DNA of 64,000 nt from Tetraselmis striata (lineage: Eukaryota > Chlorophyta > Chlorodendrophyceae > Chlorodendrales > Chlorodendraceae), in contig VCJN01001313.1 in assembly GCA_006384855.1 (NCBI GenBank), positions 1-64,000 on the forward strand, in the 5' to 3' direction. Below are positions 44,001 to 56,550 of the stretch, piece by piece; the stretch's first letter is position 1, and every line of letters starts with the position of its first letter. Position numbers and translations under genes: made by a program. The notes below the pieces were generated by a model. It made no database searches, was not told the DNA's origin, and saw only the letters and a list, made by a program, of their open reading frames with translations.

Positions 44001-44196
44001 CCTGGCTCGTCTAGTTGTCCGCCACAGGCTGCTGCGCGGCCGACGGACGAAGAGGGTTAGCGCGGCAAGTAGTCCGGGGGGGGGGGGGGGGGGGGGGGGG
44101 CAGAAAGAGGGAGTCAGTGTAGAGCTTATGTGGAAGAACTGAGTAGAGCCGGATAGGTTGACCCCGGCGAGGGTTAGTAGGGGAAGGAACAATTAA

Positions 44197-44622
44197 TTAT
44201 TATCTGAGAAATAATTCTGTATGAACTGAGAAATATTGAATTATTTCTCAGTACTCGTACTCGCGGCGTTGTTCCGAGAAATTTAAAATTTATTTCTCAG
44301 TTCTTACAAGTACGGCGCTGCGCGTCCGGGTCTGGATGTATCATCTGAGAAATATACTATTTTAGCTAACACGCTGTATGTAAAGTTTGCAAATATTTCC
44401 CGAAACTTCGCATAGTCGCCTGGGCTGCGCGCGCGGACATAAGGCCGTATTATATTGTTCGCGTCGCCATTCCCCGCGCGGGCCGGCACAGCGCGTCGGC
44501 ACAGCGCACACACCCGCCGCCATCGCCTGCGCCAGGGTTCCCGCCTACTCGATCTCTCCACGACACAGGTGTCGCCAACCGCCCTTGTCACGCAGTGACC
44601 TCCCCGTCTGTGGGTTCCGCGG

Positions 44623-44658
<36 letters not shown>

Positions 44659-45025
44659 GAAGCGGGCGGAACCGGGCGGCGGTGGGGCGGCGGGCGGCGG
44701 GCGGCGGGCGGAGGTCGCGGGCTGGTAGCAGTCGCTACTCGCTACCCCCGGAGTAAGAGCGCATGTAGCGAGTAGCGACTACTTATTTGGTTTGCATAAC
44801 TTACCCGCGCGCTGAAATCATGTTCTAGAACCCCAAATAAATTAATTGTTTTGCGGAAAGTTTTTCATGAAAATGCATTTTTGCGTATATCTCAGTAAGT
44901 GATACAATATTTCTCAGAAAATGATTTCTTACAAATTATTTCTCAGTTCATACCAAAAAATATTTCTCAATTAATATTTCTCAGTTCTTCCAAAATTATT
45001 TCTCAGAAAAATAGTGACAAAATTT
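44197..45025. mobile_element. Foldback-type element with many ATTTCTCAG subterminal repeats
   Basis: Both ends are AT-rich and carry repeated TATTTCTCAGTTC words in both orientations. TATGAACTGAGAAATA at 44220-44235 is the exact complement of 44937-44952. Other copies are near 44250, 44300, 44960, 44975 and 45000. The middle (44380-44860) is GC-rich and includes a 32-G tract. Such clustered subterminal repeats are typical of transposase-binding ends of non-autonomous DNA elements. No clear target duplication was found. Confidence 0.55.
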
Positions 45026-45476
45026 TGGTTCAGCAAATAGTTCATAGACACAGGATGGCTCGCGTAGGAGGGTCAGCGGTGATGGAGTCCCGCTCTTGCC
45101 GACAACTCTAATGCAGCGTTGCTTGGAAGGCGCGCCCGGAGCCCCGGAGGCGTGTCCTCAAAACACAGATGCATGGGGTCGGCACGGTGGAGCACCCCAT
45201 CATTTCGGCCCTGTCGACCGTAGGGGCCTCAGTTTTGGTCTTGCCCTTACCACAGTCCTTCGTGACGTCCTTTGTGAAGGTGGCTCGTGGTGCCGCCGCC
45301 TCTCGCCCCGGGCGCGTAGTTTTGAAGTTTTTGCGGCTGACGCCGCCGTCCCGGTCGCGGTTGTTGCGCCGGAGGGCGCCACCGAAGCGCTGACGGGCGG
45401 TGGTCTTCGCGGCGCTAGCGATGTTGGCGTCGTAGGCGCGGTCCTTGTAGAGCTCCAATACGGGGTATTCGCGGCG

Positions 45477-46237
45477 AATTGGAGAGGATTATGGAGTGGC
45501 ACGTCAGGATCCCTGCGCCACGTAAGCGCGTACACTCTCGCGTACGCCAAAATTGGAGAGACTGGCCTCTCCAATTTGGCGCGATATTGGAGAGGCCCGA
45601 CCAAATTCGAGAGGCGTTATCAACCGGTAATTTCGCGACTGAGGGGGCGAAAGCAACCGCAGTATCCTCGCTAGAATGCAAGCGCCGCTGGGAGCGGGAC
45701 GAGGAGTGAATCTCGGCGCTGATGCACGCGGCGGATGCCGCGGATATCTGCGACTACTTGAAGGCGGACAGTCAACGCGGGAAGAAGGGCAAGCTGCAAG
45801 ACAATCTGCGAAAGGAAATGGGGCATTTTCGCCCTAACTCCGGTACGGCGGTCTTGCCCGAGGGGCGGGCGCTGGCCAAGCGCGTCGAGCAGCTCGTCCG
45901 CGCCTGGTCGGCTGGTGATGCTCGACAGAGCAAGGACGGCCTGAACTGCAGTATGTGGCAGGCGATGTTGCCGCAGCTGTGCGCGGAGGACGCGTTGCAG
46001 AAGGGCGAGGCCGGGTACAAGCAGTGGTCGGAGCTACGGGAGTACCTCTTCCTGGTGGGCTGGGTCGGAGCCGATCTGCCGGACGCCATCCGTTGCAGCC
46101 GGATGAGGCCGTCACCGAGACGGTGGAGGGCGGTACCGTGCCCGGGCGATGATGACTCCCCTGTAACGATTATATACTGACGTAGGCCGGTGCGCGACGT
46201 GGCGGTATATCCAACCATTCCAATATCCTCTCCAATT
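45477..46237. mobile_element. 761-bp TIR element, TTGGAGAGG ends
   Basis: The left end AATTGGAGAGGATTATGGAG and the reverse-complemented right end AATTGGAGAGGATATTGGAA match at 20 of 23 positions (45477-45499 and 46215-46237). The motif ATTGGAGAG recurs inside the left 140 bp in both orientations, with a palindrome at 45545-45581. No target-site duplication is obvious. It contains the ORF at 45722-46180. Confidence 0.6.
45722..46180 (+). CDS. Hypothetical protein inside the TIR element
   Basis: This 152-codon frame looks like real protein over its first 120 residues. It has a basic helix (SQRGKKGKLQDNLRKEMGHF), then RVEQLVRAWSAGDARQSK and a Trp/Leu-rich segment (WSELREYLFLVGWVGADLP). The last 30 residues, after a probable frame change, are Arg/Pro-rich and less convincing. 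No family is recognised. If expressed it could be an element-encoded DNA-binding protein, which is only a guess from location. Confidence 0.35.
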   Translation: MHAADAADICDYLKADSQRGKKGKLQDNLRKEMGHFRPNSGTAVLPEGRALAKRVEQLVRAWSAGDARQSKDGLNCSMWQAMLPQLCAEDALQKGEAGYKQWSELREYLFLVGWVGADLPDAIRCSRMRPSPRRWRAVPCPGDDDSPVTIIY

Positions 46238-46301
46238 TCACGCGAAGACCCCCTAATAGCTCGGTGAACTCGGGCGACCCCATGCTCTCCCATGTTTTGA
46301 C

Positions 46302-48270
46302 CTATGCGGAGATGTGCAACAAGTAGTTGCCTGATGAGATTATGAAACTGGACATGCTCAATCTGGACTGCCGAGTCGGAGGTAGCGCTCCCGTACGACG
46401 TCGAGAGCGAAGGTGTCGCCGTGGTTCATTTGCGTATCCCGTTACTTGCGGAGGTACTAACCAGGCGGAACCGATGACCGTCGTCGATGGCTTCCATGTG
46501 TGGACGATAGCCTCAAGCCGGTGCCCGAAGGCCGGCGTGATCCCGTCGGTGACGCATGCCGCCGCTAGTAGCTTACGCAGCTCGACAGCCGAGCCGACGA
46601 TGAAAGCCCGGTAGCATGCGGGGTGGTAGTACTTATCCGCTGCCGGCTGAAGACGAGAGTTACCAAGCAGGTACTCGAGCACGCGGTCGAGGGCAATAGG
46701 GAAGAGCCCAGGGCGTCGCAGACTGTCGGGAGACATCCCGATCTCGAAACCGGGCAGGGCCGTAGCGAGGTCAGTTTTCCAATCAAGGTAACGTAGTTCG
46801 CTCGAAGGGGCGAAGGGCGCACTGACGTGCCAAGTGAGACGGTGTGAAGTGAGACGGCAAAGAGCTTTCCACTCGTCGAAACAATGTCCGCTTAACCGCG
46901 CTTAACGGTTAACAAATAGTAAGCGCGAGTAAGCGCATGTATGTAGCAAGCTTAACACCCGCTTAACGGTAAGCGCCGCAGTACTTTATTTCAGTCTGGA
47001 CTGCTGGAGGCATGTGTATGGCAGCGATATATTGTACTGAGTACTAGAGAATAGCGTGACGAGTAGCGCCATGAGTAGTCGCAAGTCAGCACTACAGGGC
47101 AGTAGCAGTAGTCGTGAGTCATCACCATAAGGTACGGCGGGAGTGGCACGAGTACATTACTTTGCGATATTTTACAAAATCACAAAAGCGCGGCAGTAAG
47201 TGCGACTACTCCGCGACTACTCGCGAGCAGTCGCGGGGGTACGTGTTCAGACGTAACGGGCGGGAACTGCATTATTGTTCGCCATATACCGCGACAACGT
47301 GATCAAGACAGCGGACAAAAGTTTCGCACGCGGGCAGCAGGTGGTTTGAGGTTTTATCAGAGCAAAAGCGCCGGGCTGGATGTTGCCAACCCAACAGCCA
47401 ATGAGAGTGGAGTTTCTAACTGCAGCTAAGCGCACTTAAGCACGCTTAATCCTATCTGACAAATTTGACAGGTGAATATCGGTCACTTTCAGTTTTATGC
47501 AGGTGGGGTCGGACATTGTGCGAAACCACTGAGAAACAAACCAGAAAATTCAATTACATGGGACCTCTAGTGCCCGCGGCCGCCGCCGCGGCGCGGCGGT
47601 TGCTACTGCTGCCCGGGGGCTGCGCTACGGCGGGCCTCTTCTGCCCGGTCTGCCTCGCCCATGCGGCTGCGGCTTGTGGGGTGGTGTTGTCCAGCGCCAT
47701 GAATGCCATCCGCTGCCCACGACTAAGGTGATGACTGCTCGTGGGCTGCTTGGCTGATGCTGCCGCTCGCAGATGCGCCTGCTTTTTGTTGACGCCCAGC
47801 TTGTATCCTCGCCGTATCAACGAAGTTGGAGGTCACACGCGCATGCCCAGCCAAAGCCGCTTGCATTTTGGTCGTATCATGCAGCGGGGGGGGGGGGGGG
47901 GGGGGCTCGAGCAACACGGGGGTCGGGAGCTGCACGACTTAGCGGGGGAGGGGGGCTGAGCCGGTGGATTGCTCCCGCAGTATGTTGCCGTTCATGTCGA
48001 TGCTTGACCTAAGTTGTAATAATTACAAAAGACAAATGGCTCACCAGTCGTTGTGACGTCGTTACCACATGCATAAGGCAGCACGCGTGCAAGCAGCCAG
48101 CACCAACTGCACTGAAATCTCGGAATCGCCTTTCCACGGCGGGGGTTTTGGTAGGGCTGCTGGTATCGCCTTTCTCCGCCGGGGATGAGAGAGAACTGCT
48201 GATCAAAACGGCAGCCTCCTCGGCCTCGGTCAAGTAAGGGGATGCTGGGTGGTCGGAATTCCCGTTTTGC
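46302..48270. other. No convincing gene
   Basis: The longest frame (46736-46302, minus, 144 codons) is unremarkable. Short TAAGCGC-type words recur around 46895-46975 and 47425-47450 (and again near 52930-53070). A poly(G) tract is at about 47887-47905. Confidence 0.4.
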
Positions 48271-48275
48271 ACCGA

Positions 48276-48575
48276 CTATGCGAAATACTTGCCCCAGCAG
48301 CACCACGACGAATTCCATAGTTGGATGCCCTCAACCTTTTTCTCCGCCCACTTCTTGGAGTGCGGCCAATTCTGCCTGCGGTTGTGAGCCGCCTGCTGAA
48401 TCTGCTTGCGCAGGGTGGCGTCGGTGGGCTGGCCTGCGATACGGTCATACGGACAGCCGGCGCAAGCCACCGCGAGCTCCTTGAACCGCTTAATTGTGTG
48501 GCCCTTACGGTACTTAGGGATCTCGTTGTCCAACATGGGCAAGCCGGAAACACCATGGATGGGGTAGAACGGCAC
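48276..48575 (-). pseudogene. Conserved-looking protein fragment, unknown family
   Basis: The frame reads MPFYPIHGVSGLPMLDNEIP, then KRFKELAVACAGCPYDRIAG and QAAHNRRQNWPHSKKWAEKK. Residue composition and the CAGCPY pair look like genuine protein. No start context or partner exon could be established and downstream frames are closed. Probably a fragment of a repeated element ORF. Confidence 0.3.
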
Positions 48576-48879
48576 GATGGCTTTGTCGAGCGAACGGTTG
48601 TTTCATTAGCGCTGCTCGTGGGGAGGGGGGTCGTCGACTTAGACGAATTTACCAAAAAAATAAGACCATGGACGGGCGGGAGGAGTGGTACCTGGGACAC
48701 GTGCAACCAGCTTCCTGCCCGTGCCGTCCGGTGCCGTTATGCGGTCAATGACAGTTTTCACGGCGCTGCCGTGCCCGGCACCGAAGCCGATACCAGACGC
48801 GATACTGCGGTCGGGCGTAGAGCTGGAACCTATTGCCCTAGTCCCTAAACAGCCAAACACTATGCGTTTCAATCCCTAA

Positions 48880-50000
48880 CCCACTAAACACTAGCCATCC
48901 CAATCCCTGAACGCCTCAAACCCTAGACCTCCAAACCCTTCCGTTTTAGGGTTCTTTTCAAGACGCAGAATTCGCCAAGACTCCCACTAGCGAACCCGAC
49001 CACACTTGTGGTGTTGTAAATGCATCAGTTCGTCAGCACATGCATAATGCATATGGTCTTTGTATCGCTGCGATCTCCAAGTGTGGCTAGGTGTGAATAG
49101 TGTAGGCAAGGGAGGGTGGGAGCACATAAGTTACAAAGTCGAACATTGCATTGGCACTAGATGTCTAGCTAGTGCAAGTGGCCATGCCCTTCTCAGGATG
49201 ATGCATGCCTGGTTCGACGAGCTGGTGAGTGGGGAGTCGATAGTGACGGCAGCGCGCAGTGCAGGCAACGGCCCGTTTCCAGCCGCTACGCGCTCGACAC
49301 GCGCCCCCTGCTGACCAAACTCGGTGGCCGCCTCGGGGGGGCGGTGCTGAGCGGCGCTGGCCCCTTAAGTACACAGCACTGCGTAAAGTACAGGTGCTTG
49401 TATTTAATACCTGAAAAAGCACGTTTAGGGCCATATCTTCGCGAGGAATGGTCCAAAAAAGTCGTTTGAGGGCGCTAGAAAATCCGCATAAGCGAGGGGA
49501 GCACGCCGGTACCCTCCAATACCGCGTCCGCCAAAAAACGAAAACGCAAATAATGAAACAGTGCAGAATAAATAATGCGCAGTCGGCCACCCCATGCATT
49601 CATTCAACGTACGCAATGTGCACCCCCACCTTCTCGCGCTTGTACATGGCAAGCTCGAACACCCATGCCATGGATGCCATGTGGCACCATGCATGGGGGT
49701 GCGAGCGTGAGTGCTCATATGCTGCTGCGGTTTGGCAACATGCATGTCGTCGCGCACCCCCACGGCTAGTGCCAGTACGCTCACAATGGCTTTCAATGTA
49801 CGGATTTCCATGTATATATGTATATATATTCACACATATATATACATATACATACATGTAGTAATAAACAGTTATTGCATGTCAAATATGTAAGGCACAT
49901 GCTTAGCTCCGGCAGCTAAGCGACATTTGAAGTGCTAATCATGCATGCTTATGAGCAGGCTGCAATGCATGATGAATAAACACGATTATGTTGTTATGGC
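48880..50000. other. No gene; AT-rich microsatellite at 49806-49860
   Basis: CCCTAAAC/CCCTAACC-like words at 48838-48955 are scattered, not tandem. At 49806-49860 a TA/TACA run alternates. The remaining frames are short and lack protein-like composition. Confidence 0.5.
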
Positions 50001-50304
50001 TACTCTGCATCGCCGCCATCGCCATCGTCCAGATCATCGGGGCAGGAGGCGGTGTCCTTGGCATGAGAGTGCTTCACATAGGAAGCCCACCTGGTGAAAG
50101 CAAAATCAACAATATGATGTGAGTGTCCAAATAGAACATGAGATAACGGTAAAAGGGCAGCTAGGGAGCGGTGCAAACGTACCTCATCATATGCGTAGGC
50201 GCGCAGCATCAACTACGGCCATCTCGCGCCGCCGACCCCTGCCAGCAGTGCTGGCGGAAACCGCCTTTGTCCAAGTGTATGTGACAACCCTGCCTTGCAC
50301 GATG

Positions 50305-51826
50305 CTACTGAGTGGGAAGACGAAGTCCGGCCGGAAGACTGCATTCACGGCGCCTTCCTAGATCCCGGCGCTGATTGGGGCTTATGGAAGCCGACTCCCG
50401 CTGTTGGCGTCTCCAACTGCGAAGACAACCGGATGCGAAGCCAAAGGGTTGTATAGAGCGTAGATCTCTGCCACAACGACATAGATTACCCCTGCCAACC
50501 TGGAAGATCCCATGGAACCGATAATGGTTCTCTCCCTTTGCAGCCCCAGTTGGCACAAAGTCCACATTGGCTCTCTGTTGAGTAGTTTGCGGGATGTAGT
50601 AATCCAGGGGCCCACGGGCTGCACCCCAATTCTCCCACCGCCGGGCTGTGTATACCCATGCATTGCCCTGCGGCAAGCGGTTGTACGCGCGCGAGCATTC
50701 TTCGACAAATCCTCGCGGTATGGCCGATTCGCGGCAGAGTCGGGGCGCCGCAGCATCCGCCTGAAAATCTCCGCGACGCCGAAGGCGTAGTATATGCTGT
50801 CGGGCTCCTGGATATAATCATCGTTTCTTGCGCGTAAGTACGAATCGAGGGGTATTGCAATTCGGGCAGATTGCGACGCCATGCTCGTCTACGCAGATGG
50901 AACAATATCATGATGTTCAACGGAACGTCGATACTGCTACGCATATGATAATGTGACGCGCGCGGAGTAATGCCTGTGTGAGCAACAAACACATGGGGGG
51001 GGGGGGGGGGGGGGGACGCGCCACTCTCGTGCAACTTCCAACGGCCATCTTGTCTTGAGAAGCTATTCTCCTCGTCGAACAACGACATCTCGCACTGCGG
51101 CGGGTAGACATGTTGTCCGCAACTGCGACACCAATGTCTCTCGAATCGAGAATGTCAGGACTGATGCCCAACGCCTTCAGCGCGGCCGCCTCCGTCTTCG
51201 GAAACCTCGCGTTGCCCAACGCAACGTGCAAAATATGCAGTATCTCCTCATATGCCGCGGTAGGAAGCTCGCAGTCCGCCTTGACGTCAAGCCTGTCGAC
51301 GAGCACAGCCCCGATGCTCGAGCGCTTCGGGAGTTTATCCAACAACTCGTGGGCGAAGCAGTCCGGCAGATCTTCGTAGCGCTTGTCATCCTCGGTACCA
51401 TGCTTGGGCTCGCCGCCACTGCCCTTAGACGGGCACACAACAACACCATAGTAACAAGTAGACGGGGTAGGGTTTTGTCCAAGTGCACAGTGAAGGCGCG
51501 CGATGCGAATGGCAGCAAATGTGTCGTACGACTTACCGCGTTGGCACCGCCTTCAACAGTGCCTTGAAGGCGCGGTTCCCGTTCCCCCTCTCCCTCATGT
51601 CCCTCCTCTTCCCTCATCTCGTCCTCGTCGCTGCCGTTGAGGCTAGAGAGAAATTCTTTATGTTCGCGTTCTTCGTCGTCGCCTCCCAAAAGGCATTGTC
51701 GTCAGCAATAGCCATACGCCGATCCTCCCTCTCTTCATCACTACCGTCCGCCCGGTCCTTCGTTAACGGACTGCCAACCGGGCTCTGGGCCATGCCCCCG
51801 TCGCTGCCAGCCGTATCGATGTCCAC
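50305..51826 (-). pseudogene. Cluster of minus-strand ORFs, possibly one spliced or broken gene
   Basis: In order: an acidic N-terminal part from an ATG at 51826 (MDIDTAGSDGGMAQSPVGSP); a frame-shifted acidic stretch (LNGSDEDEMREEEGHEGEGE) ending at a good donor, GCG|GTAAGT, near 51535; a segment after a possible CAG acceptor near 51423 (RYEDLPDCFAHELLDKLPKR ... EILHILHVALGNARFPKTEA); then, beyond a poly(G) tract, YIQEPDSIYYAFGVAEIFRR and, in another frame, RRWENWGAARGPLDYYIPQT. The parts look like one protein family but cannot be joined without frame changes. The family is unknown. Confidence 0.35.
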
Positions 51827-51989
51827 ATCACCGCGAGACCAGTCCGATGTACGGTCTCATTTATGGAAACACCGACGAATTACTACCCGGTCGCGCACAA
51901 TTGACAGGTGCTTGCATCTCGCGCGTACTGTAATAGAGCGGACGACACACCACATGGTTACCTATTGGTGAAGAGGTGTGCTAGGTGGG

Positions 51990-54900
51990 AGGTGACAAAT
52001 TTGGGTGGGACGCAAATATGCATGCGTGTGTTGAATACAACCTCAGTGAGAAAGCAGTCGGGCATTACATGCCGTCGTGATGTCGCATCCTAACCTTGTT
52101 GCAAGGGAGCATGGCTGTGGCGACAACCTCGGAGTGGTGAGACGACAAGGACCGAACACCGGCCCATTGTCGTCCCACATTCTTTCGTTGGTTGGGAGCG
52201 TTCCGATGTTCTTCGCGCGTGTGGGGTCGACGCGAACGTCGGGTAGCTTGTGCGTCAGGTGGTTGGTGGGGAGGGGGGGGGGGGGAAGGGGGGGGGGGGG
52301 GGAGGGGGGCAGTCGGTTCGGGCGAAGACGGGGTAGGCACTGCAGGTTGCGATGCGCGGTGGTGGTCTTCAACTGAAATAGGGGGGGGGGGGGGGGAGGG
52401 GGCGTTATGGCGAGCGTCGGTTAAGATTGCCATGGCAAGCAGGAATCCACACACTCGCAGGCGCACTCAACGATAGTAAGCGGGCTTGCTCCACCGAGCA
52501 TTCGTCGTTGGCTGGGTGTCTGAGGTGTTGTACCTTGAAGTGGGGGCTATTCCGGGCGAGGTGACTTTTGCACACACGACATTGGACCGCAAGGTGGCCG
52601 CTCGGACCATCGCATACACCAAAGACGCTTTCCTTCCCGCATGATCTCGCTTTGCCGCGAAGCATCGTGACTAGGGCGGCTGTGGAATAGCGAGTGGTTA
52701 GATTCTGCTTACCAGGCGAGAGCGGCGCATGATAAGCAGGCCAGGCGAGGGATGATAAGGTAGTCGCTCCGTAGCCGCGTAGTGCGCGCCGGCTGCGTCA
52801 GTCCTGCCGCGCGGTTGCGCGCCATGGCGAAGTACGCGTGCGTGGGCCGGCGGGAGGTGCATCACGTACCGTTTCAGGTTCGGGTACTACTGTGGCGTCG
52901 AGACCTCGGCGCAGGTAATGGTAGCATGCGTGGACAAGCGCGGATAATAAGCGCGGATAAGCCCACGTTAAGCGGGAGTAGTCGTAAGGGTATACGAAAT
53001 AAATACGATACTAGTACAGTAAAACTGAGTACTAATGCAAAAGAAGTACCGTATTAAGCGCGGTTAAGCGGACCCCGTTTCAATGAGTGCCCGTTAGACC
53101 CGCGCTCCATCCCCTAGAGCAGGATTGGCTAGAGGCCCGTACCGTGCGCATCATGCTAGAGTGTGCAGTGAAGGACTTGGACCCTAGCCTAATTACCCTT
53201 TCAGCTCATTGAACACATCGATTCCAGTGGTCGTCGTGGAGTATGAGCTGTTTAGCTCGCCTTCTTCGGGCAAGAAGAGGCGGCGTGTGACTGGCGAGCC
53301 CGGTGGCAACCGCATGCTCCAATACAACCTGTGGGATGAGATGGAAGAGGTGCCCACTCGGCACTCCGAGTTCGCATGGTGGGCACACGCCAGAAGGGGG
53401 AGGGGCAGCGACAGAACACTACTACTGTATAATGGTGTGCTTTGTGCTCTGAATGCTGCCCTCATGCCTTGATATGCGTATGTGTCTGGCAGCTGCCCCC
53501 TACACTATATTAATTGATTACATAAGGGCTTTCACAAAAGCGCACTACAAACAGAACTGACAGCAACTATAAAAGGTTGCCAGCAAAAGAGAGACACAAG
53601 CCTGAAACCAAGGTCGAGCAGGAGGACAGGGAGCCAAGAACCAAGAAGGAGACAAGGGAACCACGAAGTCACTTAGCTGCCAGGAACCAAAGGAACCCCC
53701 GCCCCGGGGTAGGCTATCAGCCGCGGCGAGGACGCTTGCAGCCAATGACTCGGGTCATAGCAACACATGCCGACGAGCGACGCGACGCAGGCGCATGAGC
53801 ACCATCACGTGCCGCACACGCGGCCGCGACCCCGCCAAGAACGTTGTCTGCATGTGCCATGTTGATGAGCAAGGAGAAACGGCGGCGCCACGCAGACAAG
53901 AGCTGGCCGATTTTTTTGCCAGTGTGTGCGTGGCTAGCTGTCGCGAGCTCCACCAAGAAAGCCTCGGCGTGCGCCCCTACACTATACATGGACAATGGCA
54001 GCACTTTTCCCCTGGACACTGATGTTGATAGTACTTTACACAGTACATCAGCCAGCTACAAAACTTATGGAAAGCGGGGGAGGGGGGGTCAGATACGAGG
54101 TGGGGGGGGGGGGGGGGGGGGGGGGGCGGTGGGGGTATCCCTAAAAAAACACTTACAATTCTTACGGGCCTTATTTATCACAGTCTCATCATGAAAGCTC
54201 AGTAAATCTCATCCCGGCATCTGGTAAGTAAATAATTACATGAGCTAGCTGCAAAAGGCGATCCGGCATCTTCCTGTACTGATGCTTGACGAAGATGGCA
54301 GCAGGCAAGCAGGCGGGCGAGCCGGAACTTTAAAGGTATTCGAGTATTCGACCACTTTTCTTCATCCGGGTCGTACTTGTGCTGATAATTGATCATCGTT
54401 ACATATGCTGCACGGTACTTGGGTAGTCGTACTCGCAGCGATTATTCGTATGGATACTCGCTACATTTGCACGGTTCCGGGAGTTGGTATCAATCTGAAG
54501 GATGCGCGACCGCGTGGTCAAGTTCCAGTACGACCCTACCTGTACTGTACTGATAATATAACGTGATGAGGTCATAATATAACGCGCTCATATATATTGC
54601 TTCTGGTTGTATTAGCGACTACTTGTAAGTGCACGGTGCGTAGTGTAAATAATTATCCTTACTTGTGCCGGTACCCGCACCGGGTACCTGCTGTACAGGC
54701 TGTACTACCCGGGAGTAAAAGATAAAAATACAGTAATTAGATCTCATAATCCTGAGTCGCTATGTAGTCGCTACCCTGTACAGTCGTAACACCATCATCG
54801 CGCGGGATCGCGCGCGCGCAAACGTGCTGTGTCGCTTTCAGCCGCCGCCATGCGCTGTGGCCCGGCCTGTCACGCCGCGCAACCAACGGGTGGAATATAC

Positions 54901-55140
54901 AACCTTGTTAGCAGCTAGCTGCCATAGCACGTGCCGACGCGTCTGGCCGCAGTGCACCTTGCAAGCGGCGTGTCTTCCCACGGGTGCGTGTGACTGCCTC
55001 CGCTTCGGCTGCTGGCGCAAGGTCGTACTGCGGCTAATAGCCGCGCGCAGCTGCGACAACCTGCGCGCCCGTGTGGTGGTGGCTGCACGAAACGCCGTAA
55101 CAATCAGCTACGCTAAACACAACGTACGTCGCGACCTCTC
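51990..55140. other. No convincing gene; poly(G) tracts and short ORFs
   Basis: Poly(G) runs lie at about 52266-52310, 52380-52396 and 54102-54126. A short plus ORF at 53209-53472 (VVVVEYELFSSPSSGKKRRR) has a basic patch but no known domain. TAAGCGCGG words repeat at 52930-53070. Nothing else is supported. Confidence 0.4.
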
Positions 55141-55203
55141 GCCGCCGCCTCACTCTTGACTACCTACATAGGCGGTACTGCTTTGGTACTTGCTTCCGCC
55201 GCC

Positions 55204-56550
55204 ATGCAAGCGGTACGGCAGCAGCTCAAGCTTCGGCGCAGGACTTCGACTGAGCACCTGGCGCGGAAAGGCAGTATTCTGGAAAAGTACAAGCTGGAAA
55301 GGGTGCTGGGGGTGGGAAGCTTCAGCGTCGTCAAGCTCGCAGTTGACAGGGCGACCGGCGAGAAGGTGAGGGCCGCGTCGTTCACGCACAAGCACAAACG
55401 TTAGCGCCGCGGCGTGGGCCGATCTCCGCTCTCAGAAAGGGGGCACTGTGAAACCCTGCTGTGAGCTCTTCTGGCTGCTGTCGCCCGCCGGTCTGCAGCA
55501 CAGGGTCGTTGTTAAGCCCCTGGGATAAGGCGCAGTGCTAGAAAAACCCGCCTGATCGCTGCTGTTGCCGGTGTATGTTTTTTCGACTCCAAACTGCTGG
55601 GCTCCGCATATCAGGCATTCCCGTGAGCTCGACTAACGCCTTCTGGTAACGGCCGTGCCGGCGCAGTTTGCGTGCAAAATCATCAACCTCGCCGATGCGT
55701 CGTCTCTGTCCGGAGTTGCTGCTACCGGCGAGGCAATGTTTGACGATGTGGAACGGGAAATTGCGACTCACGCAGCGCTGAGCCATCCCAACGTCCTGCG
55801 CCTCGTGGAATACTACCGTACCGACCGGAAAATTTTCGTCATCATGGAGCTCCTTACGGGTGGTGACCTTCTCGATGCGCTCAGCGAGCGCGGGAGTTTT
55901 GCGGAGGACGACGCCCGGGAGGTGCGGCCCAGCGCCCTCCTGTCTCGGCCCCCAACCGCCGTCGCGCACAATATTTTTGCCTCGGAACTGACGGCCGCGC
56001 CCGTTCCTCCCTACCGCTATCTTCCGGCGAGCAGTTGTTCAGGCAGTTGCTTGAGGCCCTCAAATACATGCACGGCGCCGGTATCGTGCACCGAGACATC
56101 AAACTCGAGAATCTGCTGCTAGTGAGAGAGGGCGACATTTCGCGCGTCAAGCTGGCAGATTTTGGTTTATCTGCACAGCTGCAGGCGAAGGCGCCGGGAC
56201 AGTCAGGCCTCAGCACGGTCTGCGGGACACCAACCTATGTGGCTCCGGAGGTGCTGCTGTCGAAATCGGGCAACCCCTACGGGCCTGCGTGCGACCTTTG
56301 GTCCGCTGGCGTCCTGCTCTTCAACTTGCTGTCTGGCTACCCCCCGTTCCACGAATCCAACCTGACGCAGCTTTTCTCTAGCATCCGCAAGGGGCTCAAG
56401 CCCTACGAGTTCATGAAGGACCCGTCATGGTCACTTGTCAGCAGCGAAGCGAAGGACCTCATCGCGCAGCTGCTTGTCACGGATCCCACAGCCCGGAAAA
56501 CCGCTGCTGAGGCCCTGCAGCACCCCTGGATTACTGCTGGCGCAGCATGA
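55204..56550 (+). CDS. CAMK-group serine/threonine protein kinase, three exons
   Basis: Exons are 55204-55365, 55667-55921 and 56035-56550. Both introns (301 and 113 bp) are GT-AG and phase 0, giving a 310-residue protein. The ATG at 55204 is in good context (CCGCCATGC). Kinase landmarks in spliced numbering are: Gly loop LGVGSFSVV (35-43), ATP-binding Lys58 in FACKI, helix-C Glu85, hinge IMELLTGGD (113-121), HRDIKLEN (158-165) with catalytic Asp160, DFG (181-183), CGTPTYVAPE (202-211), then DLWSAGVLLFNLLSGYPPF and a C-terminal HPWI. It is essentially a lone catalytic domain with a basic N-terminal tail and no calmodulin-binding extension recognised. All catalytic residues are present, so it should phosphorylate Ser/Thr, substrate unknown. 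It is the best host gene in the window. Confidence 0.93.

Noticed and set aside
48838-48955. Telomere-like CCCTAAAC words
   Set aside because: The words are scattered and variable with no tandem array, so there is no support for a telomere or interstitial telomeric repeat.
55156-55404. Upstream TTG start for the kinase
   Set aside because: The frame is open upstream but has no ATG before 55204, which has good context and gives a normal kinase N-terminus.
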